64,000 bases of DNA. It comes from DAIMZI01 sp036734025. GTDB lineage: Bacteria > Pseudomonadota > Alphaproteobacteria > Rhizobiales > Rhodomicrobiaceae. Shown piece after piece: positions 18,883 through 26,792 of this stretch. Each line of letters starts with the position of its first letter. The stretch's first letter is position 1. The stretch is taken from contig DAIMZI010000009.1 of NCBI GenBank assembly GCA_036734025.1, forward strand, positions 1-64,000. Direction: 5' to 3'. The translations under genes were made by a program, and so were the position numbers. Below the pieces are notes generated by a model, which was given only the letters and a program-made list of their open reading frames with translations, did not search any database and had not been told where the DNA came from.

Positions 18883-18947
18883 CCGGCGGCATTGCCCAGC
18901 GCTCGCCGGCTCTGGTCCCGCGCCACAGCCGTGCGCTGCGCATTGGC

Positions 18948-19661
18948 TCAGGCCGCGCGTCGGTTCCGCCGTGCAAGCACGTTGAGAAGCTCGACCAGCA
19001 CCGCGAACGCCATCGCGAAATAGACATAGCCCCTCGGGAAATGGAAGCCAAGACCGTCTGCGACCAGCAAAGCCCCGATGAGGATCAGAAAGGCAAGCGC
19101 CAGCATCTTGGTCGTGGGGTGCTTCTTGATGAAACGTGTCGCGGGCTCTGCGGCGATGAACATGACCAGCATGGCGATGCTGACCGCGATGATCATGATG
19201 GCGATGTAGTCGGTCATGCCGATTGCGGTGACGATGGAGTCGACCGAAAAGATGGCGTCGATCGCCACGATCTGCGCAATGACGATGAAGAACGTTGCCT
19301 TCGCGGCAGAGCCCGAGTCTTCAGCGCCGCCCTCGACAGCCTCATGAATTTCGATCGTCGCCTTGGCAAGCAGGAACAGCCCGCCGGCGATGAGGATGAT
19401 GTCGCGCCAGGAGAAGGCCCGGTCGAGGATCTCGAATTGCGGCTGGGTAAGCGCGATCAGCGACGTGATGGCGAACAGCAGCGCGATGCGGAAGATAAGC
19501 GCCAGACCAAGGCCGATGCCGCGCGCCAGACGCTGCTGATTTTCCGGCAGCCGCGCGGCAAGAACCGATATGAAGATCAGGTTGTCGATCCCTAGCACGA
19601 TCTCCATGGCCGTCAGCGTGAGGAGGGCTGCCCATATGTTGGGATCGCTCAGGAATTCCAT
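18948..19661 (-). CDS. TerC-family integral membrane protein
   Basis: The product is 237 aa with about seven membrane segments. The TerC signature is plain: ALLTLTAMEIVLGIDNLIFI (about 12-31) and AIDAIFSVDSIVTAIGM (about 133-149) carry the acidic residues in the membrane. TerC proteins are linked to manganese export or metal loading of exported enzymes, and to tellurite resistance. Which applies here is not visible. GAGGATAAG sits before the ATG. Only 81 bases separate it from pcs upstream, and I see no yybP-ykoY-like riboswitch in them. It is the last gene of the long minus-strand run. Confidence 0.9.
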   Translation of the reverse strand: MEFLSDPNIWAALLTLTAMEIVLGIDNLIFISVLAARLPENQQRLARGIGLGLALIFRIALLFAITSLIALTQPQFEILDRAFSWRDIILIAGGLFLLAKATIEIHEAVEGGAEDSGSAAKATFFIVIAQIVAIDAIFSVDSIVTAIGMTDYIAIMIIAVSIAMLVMFIAAEPATRFIKKHPTTKMLALAFLILIGALLVADGLGFHFPRGYVYFAMAFAVLVELLNVLARRNRRAA

Positions 19662-19742
19662 CTTATCCTCCGTGCCTGTGATGTTGCATGGTTCGCCTAT
19701 GGCGGCATTTTACCGATAGTGTCTTCGCCGCGCCAAGAGCGC

Positions 19743-20456
19743 TCAGAACAGGCGCCGCGTGCCAAGCGGGCCAAATGACCGCGACAGCCCGAGCGCCACA
19801 TAATAAACAGCCGCAAATGCGAATATAATCTGGATCGGCGTGCTTGCGGGAAAGCCCTGAACCAGCGCGACTATGGCCGATCCCGCCCAGATGACAGTTA
19901 CCGCCAGCGTGACCGGGCGCAGCGCACGCACACGCACGGGATGCAGCCATTTGAGCGGCACCAGCGTCAGCGCCGTGAACGCCACGACGCCGACCAGCAC
20001 GACCGCAGGCGCTGGTGCAAATATGAACGCATAGAGCACGAAAAGGTTCCACAATGCGGGAAAGCCGACGAAGAAGCCGTCTGCGGTTTTGCTGTTTGCG
20101 TCGGCGAAATGATAGAGCGAGGACAAAAGGACGAGAGCGGCGCCGAATGTTGCCAGACCCGCCGGCATGAGCCCCGCGCCATACAGGATGAACGCCGGGA
20201 CCACCGCATAAGTGAGATAGTCGATGACAAGGTCAAGCGTTTCACCGGAAAAGCGGGAAAGCCGGGTCTTGACGTCGAAGCGCCGGGCCAGCGGCCCATC
20301 CAGCCCGTCCACGATCAGCGCCACGCCCAGCCAGGCGAATGCTGCCTCCCACTGCCGCGCCGCTGCCGCTGCAAGCGCGAGGAAACCGAACACCGCTCCA
20401 CTCGCCGTCAGCAGATGAACGGCCGCGGCGGGCCATTGACCACCGAGCGTCATCAT
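19743..20456 (-). CDS. pcs: Phosphatidylcholine synthase
   Basis: Condenses CDP-diacylglycerol with choline to give phosphatidylcholine and CMP, a one-step route found in rhizobia, Brucella and relatives. The product is 237 aa, usual for Pcs, with eight hydrophobic segments. The CDP-alcohol phosphotransferase motif D-G-x2-A-R-x8-G-x3-D-x3-D reads as DGLDGPLARR then GETLDLVIDY (about residues 49-80). Pcs is preferred to phosphatidylserine or glycerophosphate synthases by length and by SSLYHFADANSKTADGFFVGFPALWN (in parts: YHFADANSKT, FFVGFPALWN). The start overlaps the stop of the chorismate mutase gene in an ATGA, so the two are translationally coupled. Confidence 0.9.
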   Translation of the reverse strand: MMTLGGQWPAAAVHLLTASGAVFGFLALAAAAARQWEAAFAWLGVALIVDGLDGPLARRFDVKTRLSRFSGETLDLVIDYLTYAVVPAFILYGAGLMPAGLATFGAALVLLSSLYHFADANSKTADGFFVGFPALWNLFVLYAFIFAPAPAVVLVGVVAFTALTLVPLKWLHPVRVRALRPVTLAVTVIWAGSAIVALVQGFPASTPIQIIFAFAAVYYVALGLSRSFGPLGTRRLF

Positions 20457-20773
20457 GTTTCTCCCGGTCCAGCCTTGCCGCCTGCCGACAGGCGCTGTTC
20501 TTCGTATTGAATGAACCAGCCGATCATCTGGCGCCAGAGAGCCTCGGCCAGTTCGGGCGGCATGCCGCGCTCGCTTGCGCGCGCGCTCACTCTGTCGATG
20601 ACCTCCTGAATGCGCCAGGGCACGGTGGCTTCTTCGGGCCGGGCCTTGAGCTGCCAGGCGCGATCGACATAGCCGAACCGTTCCGCGATCATGTCGACGA
20701 GCGCAATGTCGATCCGATCGATCTCGGCGCGAACCTGGGCCATGTCTTCGCAGTCTTCCGGTTTACGCTGCAT
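20453..20773 (-). CDS. Chorismate mutase, AroQ class (PchB-like)
   Basis: Rearranges chorismate to prephenate for phenylalanine and tyrosine synthesis. The product is 106 aa and all helical. The start at 20773 (MQRKPEDCEDMAQVRAEIDR) is backed by GGGGA upstream; the open frame before it is not coding-like. Key pieces are RAEIDRIDIALVDMIAERF (about 15-33), YVDRAWQLKA (about 35-44) with the active-site lysine, and WFIQYEEQRL near the end. The PEDC opening and WYI/WFI ending resemble isochorismate-pyruvate lyase PchB, but no siderophore genes are near, so chorismate mutase is preferred. It follows gatA by 43 bases and overlaps pcs. Confidence 0.85.
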   Translation of the reverse strand: MQRKPEDCEDMAQVRAEIDRIDIALVDMIAERFGYVDRAWQLKARPEEATVPWRIQEVIDRVSARASERGMPPELAEALWRQMIGWFIQYEEQRLSAGGKAGPGET

Positions 20774-20816
20774 CTCGCATCCCCATCGTTCACGCCGCAT
20801 CGATAAAGCCGGCGCG

Positions 20817-22301
20817 TCATTCCGGCTTCTTGCGCCACCAATCCTTTGGCGCCGGCAATTGTCCGGCACATGTTTCGACAAGCTCTCCGGCGCGCAGAAC
20901 CGTCTCTTCATCGAAGGCCCGGCCGATAAGCTGAAGCCCGAGCGGCAAGCCGTCACCGGACAGACCCGCCGGCACCGAGATCGCCGGCAGACCAGCCATG
21001 TTCGCGGTGACGGTGAAGATGTCGTTGAGATACATCTCGAGCGGGTTGCCCTGCTTTTCCTTTAGGCCGAATGCCGGGCTTGGCGTCGTCGGCGTCAGCA
21101 ATATGTCCACTTCCCCGAACGCCGCGTCGAAATCCTGCTTGATCAGCGTGCGCACCTTCTGCGCCTTGAGATAATAGGCGTCGTAATAGCCGGCAGACAG
21201 CACATAGGTGCCGATCAGCACGCGTCTTTTTACCTCCGCCCCGAAGCCCTGGGAGCGCGTGCGCTCATACATTTCCAGAAGATTGTCGCCGTCCACGCGA
21301 AGCCCGTAGCGAACCCCGTCATAACGGGCCAGGTTCGATGAAGCCTCGGCTGGGGCGATGATGTAATAGGCCGGCAGGGCATAGCGCGTGTGCGGCAGGC
21401 TGACATCGTGAATTTGTGCGCCGGCATCGCGAAACCATTCGATGCCCTGATCCCAAAGCGCCTGAACCTCGGCCGACATGCCGTCCAGCCGGTATTCACG
21501 CGGAATGCCGACCTTCAACCCCTTGAGCGTCTTGCCGAGCTTTTTTTCGAAGTCTGGGACCTTGGCGGTGGCGCTGGTCGAGTCCTTGGGGTCATGCCCG
21601 CACATCTCGCGCAAAAGTATTGCGCAGTCGCGCACGGTGCGCGCGATCGGCCCGGCCTGATCGAGCGAGGATGCGAACGCCACGATGCCCCAGCGCGAAC
21701 AGCGTCCGTATGTCGGCTTGATGCCGACCGTGCCGGTGAAGGCGGCGGGCTGGCGTATCGAGCCGCCGGTATCGGTGGCGGTGGCGCCCGCGCACAGCCG
21801 CGCCGCGACCGCAACCGCGGAGCCGCCCGATGAGCCCCCGGGCACGAGCTTCTTGCTCTTTCCCTTCGCGCGCCAGGGATTTACGCATGGGCCACTGCAA
21901 CTGGTCTCTGTCGATGAACCCATGGCGAATTCATCCATGTTGAGCTTGCCCAGCATCACGGCGCCTGCGGCCCACAGATTGGCGGTGACCGTGGACTCAT
22001 AGGGCGGGGCAAAACCGGTCAGGATGTTTGAACAGGCCGATGAGCGCACGTCACGTGTACAGAACAGATCCTTGATGCCCAGCGGTATGCCTTCAAGCGG
22101 GCGGCCATCCCCTTGCGCGAGCCGTTCATCAGCGCTCCGTGCCATTTCCAGCGCTTTTTCCAGCGTCACCTCGGTAAACGCGTTGAGCGCGTCGTTGCCC
22201 TGAGCGATCGCCTCCAGGTAAGCGCTGGCCAACTCGGTCGCCGATATCGCTTTGGCGCGAAGCTGGTCGCGCGCCTCTGCCAGCGTGAGGTCTGTCAGCA
22301 T
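20817..22301 (-). CDS. gatA: Glutamyl-tRNA(Gln)/aspartyl-tRNA(Asn) amidotransferase subunit A
   Basis: Glutaminase subunit of GatCAB, which converts misacylated Glu-tRNA(Gln) or Asp-tRNA(Asn) to the amide. The product is 494 aa, typical. The amidase Ser-cis-Ser-Lys triad is visible: PLGIKDLF with lysine 77, and the Gly/Ser-rich PGGSSGGSAVAVAA (about 152-165) with TDTGGSIRQPA (about 172-182). GIKPTYGR is the usual continuation. It follows gatC by 8 bases. gatB is not in the window. Together with the class I LysRS this fits the alphaproteobacterial translation set. Confidence 0.97.
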   Translation of the reverse strand: MLTDLTLAEARDQLRAKAISATELASAYLEAIAQGNDALNAFTEVTLEKALEMARSADERLAQGDGRPLEGIPLGIKDLFCTRDVRSSACSNILTGFAPPYESTVTANLWAAGAVMLGKLNMDEFAMGSSTETSCSGPCVNPWRAKGKSKKLVPGGSSGGSAVAVAARLCAGATATDTGGSIRQPAAFTGTVGIKPTYGRCSRWGIVAFASSLDQAGPIARTVRDCAILLREMCGHDPKDSTSATAKVPDFEKKLGKTLKGLKVGIPREYRLDGMSAEVQALWDQGIEWFRDAGAQIHDVSLPHTRYALPAYYIIAPAEASSNLARYDGVRYGLRVDGDNLLEMYERTRSQGFGAEVKRRVLIGTYVLSAGYYDAYYLKAQKVRTLIKQDFDAAFGEVDILLTPTTPSPAFGLKEKQGNPLEMYLNDIFTVTANMAGLPAISVPAGLSGDGLPLGLQLIGRAFDEETVLRAGELVETCAGQLPAPKDWWRKKPE

Positions 22302-22309
22302 GCGAATTC

Positions 22310-22597
22310 CTATTCCACCACCTTGGGAACGACGAAGAAATGATCCTCCACCATCGGTGCATTCTTCAAGACATCGCCGATGCGCTCGCCATCGGTTATC
22401 TCATCCGCGCGTCTGGGGAGCTCGATATCGCCCACACGGGTCATGGGCGCGACCTTGTCGGTATCGACCTCGCCGAGCTGCTCGACCCAGTCGAGGATCG
22501 CCGACAACTCTTCCTTCAGGCGCGTAGCTTCCTTTTTGGAGACCGTGATGCGTGCAAGGCGCGCTATGTGCCGCACCGTGGCTTCATCCACCTGCAT
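22310..22597 (-). CDS. gatC: Glutamyl-tRNA(Gln)/aspartyl-tRNA(Asn) amidotransferase subunit C
   Basis: Small subunit that holds GatA and GatB together. The product from the ATG at 22597 is 95 aa: MQVDEATVRHIARLARI, then a helical LKEELSAILDWVEQLGEVDT, then the extended C-terminal part VAPMTRV and VEDHFFVVPKVVE, all standard. The open frame continues upstream to 22675 but without recognisable sequence. It directly precedes gatA. Confidence 0.96.
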   Translation of the reverse strand: MQVDEATVRHIARLARITVSKKEATRLKEELSAILDWVEQLGEVDTDKVAPMTRVGDIELPRRADEITDGERIGDVLKNAPMVEDHFFVVPKVVE

Positions 22598-22709
22598 CGT
22601 TTCTTGTCCGGTTGCTGAGGGCTGCGCAGAGCCATGACAGTGTGCGCTAGCCAGTCTTAAACATGCCCAGTCCAAAGCGCAACATTCGCCAGCGCGCCAT
22701 CATGCCGGC

Positions 22710-23888
22710 TCAGACAGTCTGGAGCGCTGTATGTCTGGCAGCAGCGAAGGCCCAGTCGAGCCACGCCGTCAGCGCGCGAATATCGGCATTCTCCACCGTC
22801 GCGCCCGTCCAGATGCGCAGGCCCGCAGGCGCATCGCGATAGGATTCTATGTCATGGGCAACGCCCTCACGCTCAAGCAACGCGGCCATATCCTTGGAAA
22901 CCATGGCGCGCCTTTCCAGCGGCAGGGCAGTCACTTCGGGATCGACGATGCGCAGACACACTGATGTGTTGGATCGCAAGGTCGGCGCTTCGGCGAGAAA
23001 ATCGACCCACGGCGTGCGTTCGACCCATTCAGCCAGACTGGCCAGATTGGCGTCGGCGCGTGCGATCAACGCGGGCAGGCCGCCGATTTCCTGCGCCCAC
23101 TTCAGCGCATCGAGGTGATCTTCCACGCACAGCATCGAGGGTGTGTTGATGGTCGCACCCTCGAAGATGTCCTCGATCAGTGCGCCGCCTTTGGTCAGAC
23201 GGAAGATCTTCGGCATTGGCCAGGGCGGTGTGTAGCTTTCGAGCCGCTCGACTGCGCGCGGGCTGAGGATGATCATGCCGTGCTGCGCTTCACCGCCCAG
23301 CACCTTTTGCCACGAATAGGTCACGACATCGAGCTTGACCCAGTCGAGCGCCTGAGCGAAGGCCGCCGATGTGGCGTCGCACAGGGTCAGACCGTCGCGG
23401 TTATCCGGTATCCAGTCAGCGCTCGGCACGCGCACGCCCGATGTGGTGCCGTTCCATGTGAACACGACATCGCGAGCGAAATCGATCTGGGTCAGATCCG
23501 GCAGCTTGCCATAATCGGCTTGCAGCACATTCACGTCACCGAGCCCGAGCTGCTGCACGATGTCGGTCACCCAGCCCGAGCCGAAGCTTTCCCATGCCAG
23601 AACGTCGATCCCGCGCGCGCCGAGCAGGCTCCACATCGCCGCCTCGAATGCACCGGTATCGGATGCCGGCATGATGCCTATACGGTAATCATCGGGAATG
23701 CCGAGGATGGCCCGCGTCATGTCGATCACTTCCCTGAGCCGGGCCTTGCCGAGCTTGGAGCGGTGTGAGCGCCCAAGCACCGCATTGCTCAGCCTGTCAA
23801 GCGAATAGCCCGGCCGTTTGGCGCAAGGGCCCGAGGAAAAACAGGGATTTGCCGGGCGTATCGCCGGCTTGGCGAGAGTGAGCATCAT
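22710..23888 (-). CDS. serC: Phosphoserine aminotransferase
   Basis: PLP enzyme that converts 3-phosphohydroxypyruvate and glutamate to phosphoserine, the second step of serine synthesis. The product is 392 aa, of the longer alphaproteobacterial SerC form. It has PCFSSGPCAKRPGY (about 15-28), GRSHRSKLGK, WNGTTSGVRVP (about 145-155), CDATSAAFA and the PLP-lysine region SWQKVLGGEAQHG (about 193-205). serA, its usual operon partner, lies 5.7 kb away on the same strand. The 114-base gap upstream to the Nudix gene could carry the alphaproteobacterial serC leader motif; I cannot confirm this by eye. Confidence 0.95.
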   Translation of the reverse strand: MMLTLAKPAIRPANPCFSSGPCAKRPGYSLDRLSNAVLGRSHRSKLGKARLREVIDMTRAILGIPDDYRIGIMPASDTGAFEAAMWSLLGARGIDVLAWESFGSGWVTDIVQQLGLGDVNVLQADYGKLPDLTQIDFARDVVFTWNGTTSGVRVPSADWIPDNRDGLTLCDATSAAFAQALDWVKLDVVTYSWQKVLGGEAQHGMIILSPRAVERLESYTPPWPMPKIFRLTKGGALIEDIFEGATINTPSMLCVEDHLDALKWAQEIGGLPALIARADANLASLAEWVERTPWVDFLAEAPTLRSNTSVCLRIVDPEVTALPLERRAMVSKDMAALLEREGVAHDIESYRDAPAGLRIWTGATVENADIRALTAWLDWAFAAARHTALQTV

Positions 23889-24002
23889 CGGTCTGCCCTT
23901 CCGGAATAAGGTCTCGATGCGATGGGGAGGTGTAGCATGAAATGCGCTTGCACGTCGCCTGTCGGGCTGTCACGCAACTGGCGCGCGCGCGCACCGCACG
24001 CC

Positions 24003-24578
24003 TCAGGTTTCATCGGCGAACAGCCCGGCGATCAGGTGACGCGGCTTGCGCCAGTCCGGCTGGCTGAGGAGCCGGCGCAGCGATTCAGGATAAAGCGGAT
24101 AGGCGGAGATGTCGCCAAGCGACACATGCAAGAGCCGCAAATGGGCCTCGGTCTCGCGCGGGCTGCCCAATATTTCGGTGATGAACACGTGCTCGATGGT
24201 GTGGTAGATGCCGGCGCGCGACTGAAACAGATTTTCAATGGCGAGCCAGTATTCGGCGCTCTTCACCCGCACGCCCAGCTCCTCCGCCAGTTCGCGCTGC
24301 AGTGCGCGGCGAAACGTTTCGCCATGATCCACCCCGCCACCGGGCAGATGCAGCTTGCCCGGATCGAGCAGGTTATCCACACACAGGATCATATCATCCG
24401 TGATGATCAGCGCACGAACGGATGAGCGTGGGATACGGGTGCCGATCCGCCAGTCAAAAGCTTGGTCGCCGCCATCCGTCATCGTCGCGGCCGCTCCACG
24501 ATCGTGGAAAGTGTATGTCGGTTCATGGTCACGACCAGCAGCGGGTGCACCATAGTCACGCCATGCGAGGGCATGCAT
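24003..24578 (-). CDS. Nudix hydrolase
   Basis: The product is 191 aa from the ATG at 24578. An ATG at 24482 (MTDGGDQAF, with GGAG upstream) would give 159 aa and is equally plausible, since the fold starts at about RSSVRALIITDD. The Nudix box G-x5-E-x7-R-E-x2-E-E-x-G is complete: GGVDHGETFRR then ALQRELAEELGV. It binds Mg for cleavage of a nucleoside diphosphate linked to another moiety; substrate unknown. It lies 21 bases after the DUF302 gene. A 14-bp palindrome, TCCACGATCGTGGA, falls at 24495-24508 inside the optional N-terminal part. Confidence 0.85.
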   Translation of the reverse strand: MHALAWRDYGAPAAGRDHEPTYTFHDRGAAATMTDGGDQAFDWRIGTRIPRSSVRALIITDDMILCVDNLLDPGKLHLPGGGVDHGETFRRALQRELAEELGVRVKSAEYWLAIENLFQSRAGIYHTIEHVFITEILGSPRETEAHLRLLHVSLGDISAYPLYPESLRRLLSQPDWRKPRHLIAGLFADET

Positions 24579-24599
24579 GCTGGGCTGGCGATAAGGCGA

Positions 24600-25166
24600 T
24601 CAGCGCGCCGCTTCGTTGGTGAGCGCCTCGACCATTTCACTCATGGCGGCCAGCATCTCATCCTTGCTTTCCACGCCATAGCGGGTGGCCAGAACTTCGG
24701 GCGACCAGTAGCCAATCCAGACGACGTCGTTCTCGGCTTGCCAGGTCGCCACACGCAGCGGGAGGTCGAGCGCGAGCTTCGGATCAGCCAGCATGAGCGG
24801 CGTGCCGGCTTGCGGATTGCCGAAGATGAGGACTTCGGAGTCGCGCATTTCCAGACCGGCATCGCGTGCGCCCTTGGCATGGTCGATCCGTGCAAAGATC
24901 GTCAGGCCGCGTTCGCTGGCGCCGCTTTGCAGCCGGTCCATCGTCTGGCTTACGCTGAAGGCGCTTTCCTTGACGATGAGCGCGTCCTGAGCCGCTGCCG
25001 GGACGCCGGACCATGACGAAAGCAGGGCGAGCAGGCCCAGGGCGATGACGCGCAGGCGAGTAAAGACCCGAAAAGGCTCGGCCGTGCCAGGATTGGGCAA
25101 TTGGCAGGTGATGCGCGGGCGGCAAGTGCTGCGCGGGCGGCAAGTGCTGCTCAGGGTCTTTGGCAT
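24600..25166 (-). CDS. DUF302 domain exported protein
   Basis: The product is 188 aa from an ATG with GAGGACGTC upstream. The first 36 residues contain a small repeat (STCRPR twice) made by two perfect 18-bp copies at 25113-25148. A hydrophobic signal-like segment, VIALGLLALLSSWSGVPAAA (about 41-60), follows. A TTG start about 22 codons in would give a more normal signal peptide, so the true N-terminus is uncertain. From about 62 the DUF302 pattern is seen: VKESAFSVSQTMDRLQSGASERGLTIFARIDH in parts, EVLIFGNPQAGTPLM (about 109-123), PLRVATWQ. DUF302 proteins are small periplasmic or cytosolic proteins of unknown activity. Confidence 0.8.
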   Translation of the reverse strand: MPKTLSSTCRPRSTCRPRITCQLPNPGTAEPFRVFTRLRVIALGLLALLSSWSGVPAAAQDALIVKESAFSVSQTMDRLQSGASERGLTIFARIDHAKGARDAGLEMRDSEVLIFGNPQAGTPLMLADPKLALDLPLRVATWQAENDVVWIGYWSPEVLATRYGVESKDEMLAAMSEMVEALTNEAAR

Positions 25167-25255
25167 GACGTCCTCATCTTCAAAGTTGGCGCCGTCAAGC
25201 GCGCGAACACTGAACCTTGATCAGCCGCATATTGCCGCCTTCCGGGCAGGCAAGG

Positions 25256-25615
25256 CTATTCGGCAGGCACCTTGCGCGGCATCGCATCCACGTCGGCAAC
25301 CGGCTCCATTCTGATCCTTTTTTCACGCAGTATAAAATAGATGTTACGAGAATAGATGAACAGTCCCATGCCTTGTCCGAGCATGAAAACGGGATCGGCG
25401 CGATAGACCGCGTAGATGAACAGCATCACTCCGCCGACGAAACTGTAATACCAGAAAACTTCGGGCACGACGCTCTGGCGGGCGCGCTCGCTGGCGATCC
25501 ACTGCATGATGAAACGCATCGAAAACATGAGCTGCGCGCCGAAGCCGACTGCGAGCCAGGTCAGTTCGACCCATGATATGTTGATCCACCAGCCTGTGGC
25601 TTGATTCAAATCCAT
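25256..25615 (-). CDS. LAB_N domain membrane protein (lipid A biosynthesis N-terminal-like)
   Basis: The product is 119 aa from the ATG at 25615 with three hydrophobic segments (about 12-32, 46-66, 70-92). GFGAQLMFSMRFIMQWIASER (in parts) and VPEVFWYYSFVGG are the classic lipid A biosynthesis N-terminal (LAB_N) family pattern, followed by RADPVFMLGQGMGLFIYSRN. This family often accompanies a GT2 dolichyl-phosphate-mannose-synthase-like gene and a GT39/ArnT-like transferase in envelope-sugar clusters. That is the case here: GT2 lies 56 bases upstream and the GT39 gene is divergent. A role in moving or handling undecaprenyl-linked sugar is inference. Confidence 0.88.
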   Translation of the reverse strand: MDLNQATGWWINISWVELTWLAVGFGAQLMFSMRFIMQWIASERARQSVVPEVFWYYSFVGGVMLFIYAVYRADPVFMLGQGMGLFIYSRNIYFILREKRIRMEPVADVDAMPRKVPAE

Positions 25616-25671
25616 GAAAGCCCCCCGGCTTGTTGTCATTTCCGCCGGCCTCGCGGGCCAGCCCTATTGTT

Positions 25672-26580
25672 TCAGGTTCCGGTCTTGCTGCCGATCTCAA
25701 GGTGAGCCGCAGCGTCCGCTTCTTTGTCGCCGGCATTTTCGGCGCGCATCGCACCTGATGCCACCATTTCGTGACGCGCGCCCGCCGTGGCCCGCAGAAC
25801 TGGTGTTTCTGTGAGTGCCCACAGCCTCTTTACGCCGGATGAATCGACAGCAATCTTGGGCACTTTGGTGCGTTTGCGCAACCAGATTACACCTATGAGA
25901 TCATATATCGACACGAGCAGACGGCCGATATTGGTATATTTCGAGGTGCCGGCAAGCCGCAACCGGTCATTGACCGGCACATAGGCCGTTTCCTGTCCAT
26001 AGCAGCGGAACATCATCGGCAAATAGCGATGCATCGATGTGAAAAACGGCAGCCGCACGAAGACATCGCGCCAGAACACCTTGATGCCGCAGCCGGTGTC
26101 GGGACTGCCGTCCTTGAGCAGATATGAGCGAATGCCGTTGCCGATCCGGGAGGCAAGACGCCGTGAGCCGACCGCCTTGCGGCTGACGCGATGGCCACCG
26201 ACGAGCGCAGGCCCGGCGCTACCCGGCTGGCCCAGATGGCGCAGCAGTTCGGCAATGTCGCGCGGGTCATTCTGCCCGTCGCCATCCATCGTCGCAATGA
26301 CAGTGCTGGACGCCGCGAGAACGCCGGTGCGCAGCGCCGTGCTTTGACCGCAGCGCTCGGCATGGCGCAGATAGCGCAGCGACGGATAGCGCGTCAGCAG
26401 CGCGGCAACTTCTTCGCCCGTGCCGTCGGTGCTGCCGTCATCAACTACGATCACCTCGGCAAGAAGCTCAGCAGGGACAGTGGCATAGGTCTCCTCGACC
26501 AGCCTCGCGATGTTGCCCGCTTCGTTCAGGGCGGGGATCACGACAGATGCCGGAGGCGGTCCGGTGCGTATGCGGGCCAC
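25672..26580 (-). CDS. Glycosyltransferase family 2 (polyprenyl-phosphate sugar synthase-like)
   Basis: The product is 302 aa from a GTG at 26580, chosen because AAGAGG lies 6 bases before it; a GTG at 26601 would add seven residues. The GT-A fold shows SVVIPALNEAGNIARLV (about 12-28), VIVVDDGSTDGT (about 43-54) and ATMDGDGQNDP (about 94-104, the DxD equivalent). The rest resembles dolichyl-phosphate mannose synthase or ArnC-type enzymes that load a sugar onto a lipid carrier. There is one possible membrane-associated segment near 230. Its partners LAB_N and the divergent GT39 transferase suggest a carrier-lipid sugar pathway for lipid A or another envelope glycan. Confidence 0.88.
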   Translation of the reverse strand: MARIRTGPPPASVVIPALNEAGNIARLVEETYATVPAELLAEVIVVDDGSTDGTGEEVAALLTRYPSLRYLRHAERCGQSTALRTGVLAASSTVIATMDGDGQNDPRDIAELLRHLGQPGSAGPALVGGHRVSRKAVGSRRLASRIGNGIRSYLLKDGSPDTGCGIKVFWRDVFVRLPFFTSMHRYLPMMFRCYGQETAYVPVNDRLRLAGTSKYTNIGRLLVSIYDLIGVIWLRKRTKVPKIAVDSSGVKRLWALTETPVLRATAGARHEMVASGAMRAENAGDKEADAAAHLEIGSKTGT

Positions 26581-26792
26581 GTGCAACCTCTTGTTTACCA
26601 CTCACTTTTACTATCAGCGTTTTGACGACGAAGACAAGCTTGTAAATGCCACAGTTGGCAGGCAAAAAACGATCATGAAATTTTAATTAATCACAAGACT
26701 TGGGCTAGCGCATGGCCAGGGGGTTGGCTGTGCGGGGCAATCGGGGACACTTTTCAGGCGTGCTTGACAATCATCTTCCTGCCCGGCGCGAC

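Noticed and set aside
19662..19742. yybP-ykoY manganese riboswitch before terC
   Set aside because: Only 81 bases, and I cannot find the conserved internal-loop sequence.
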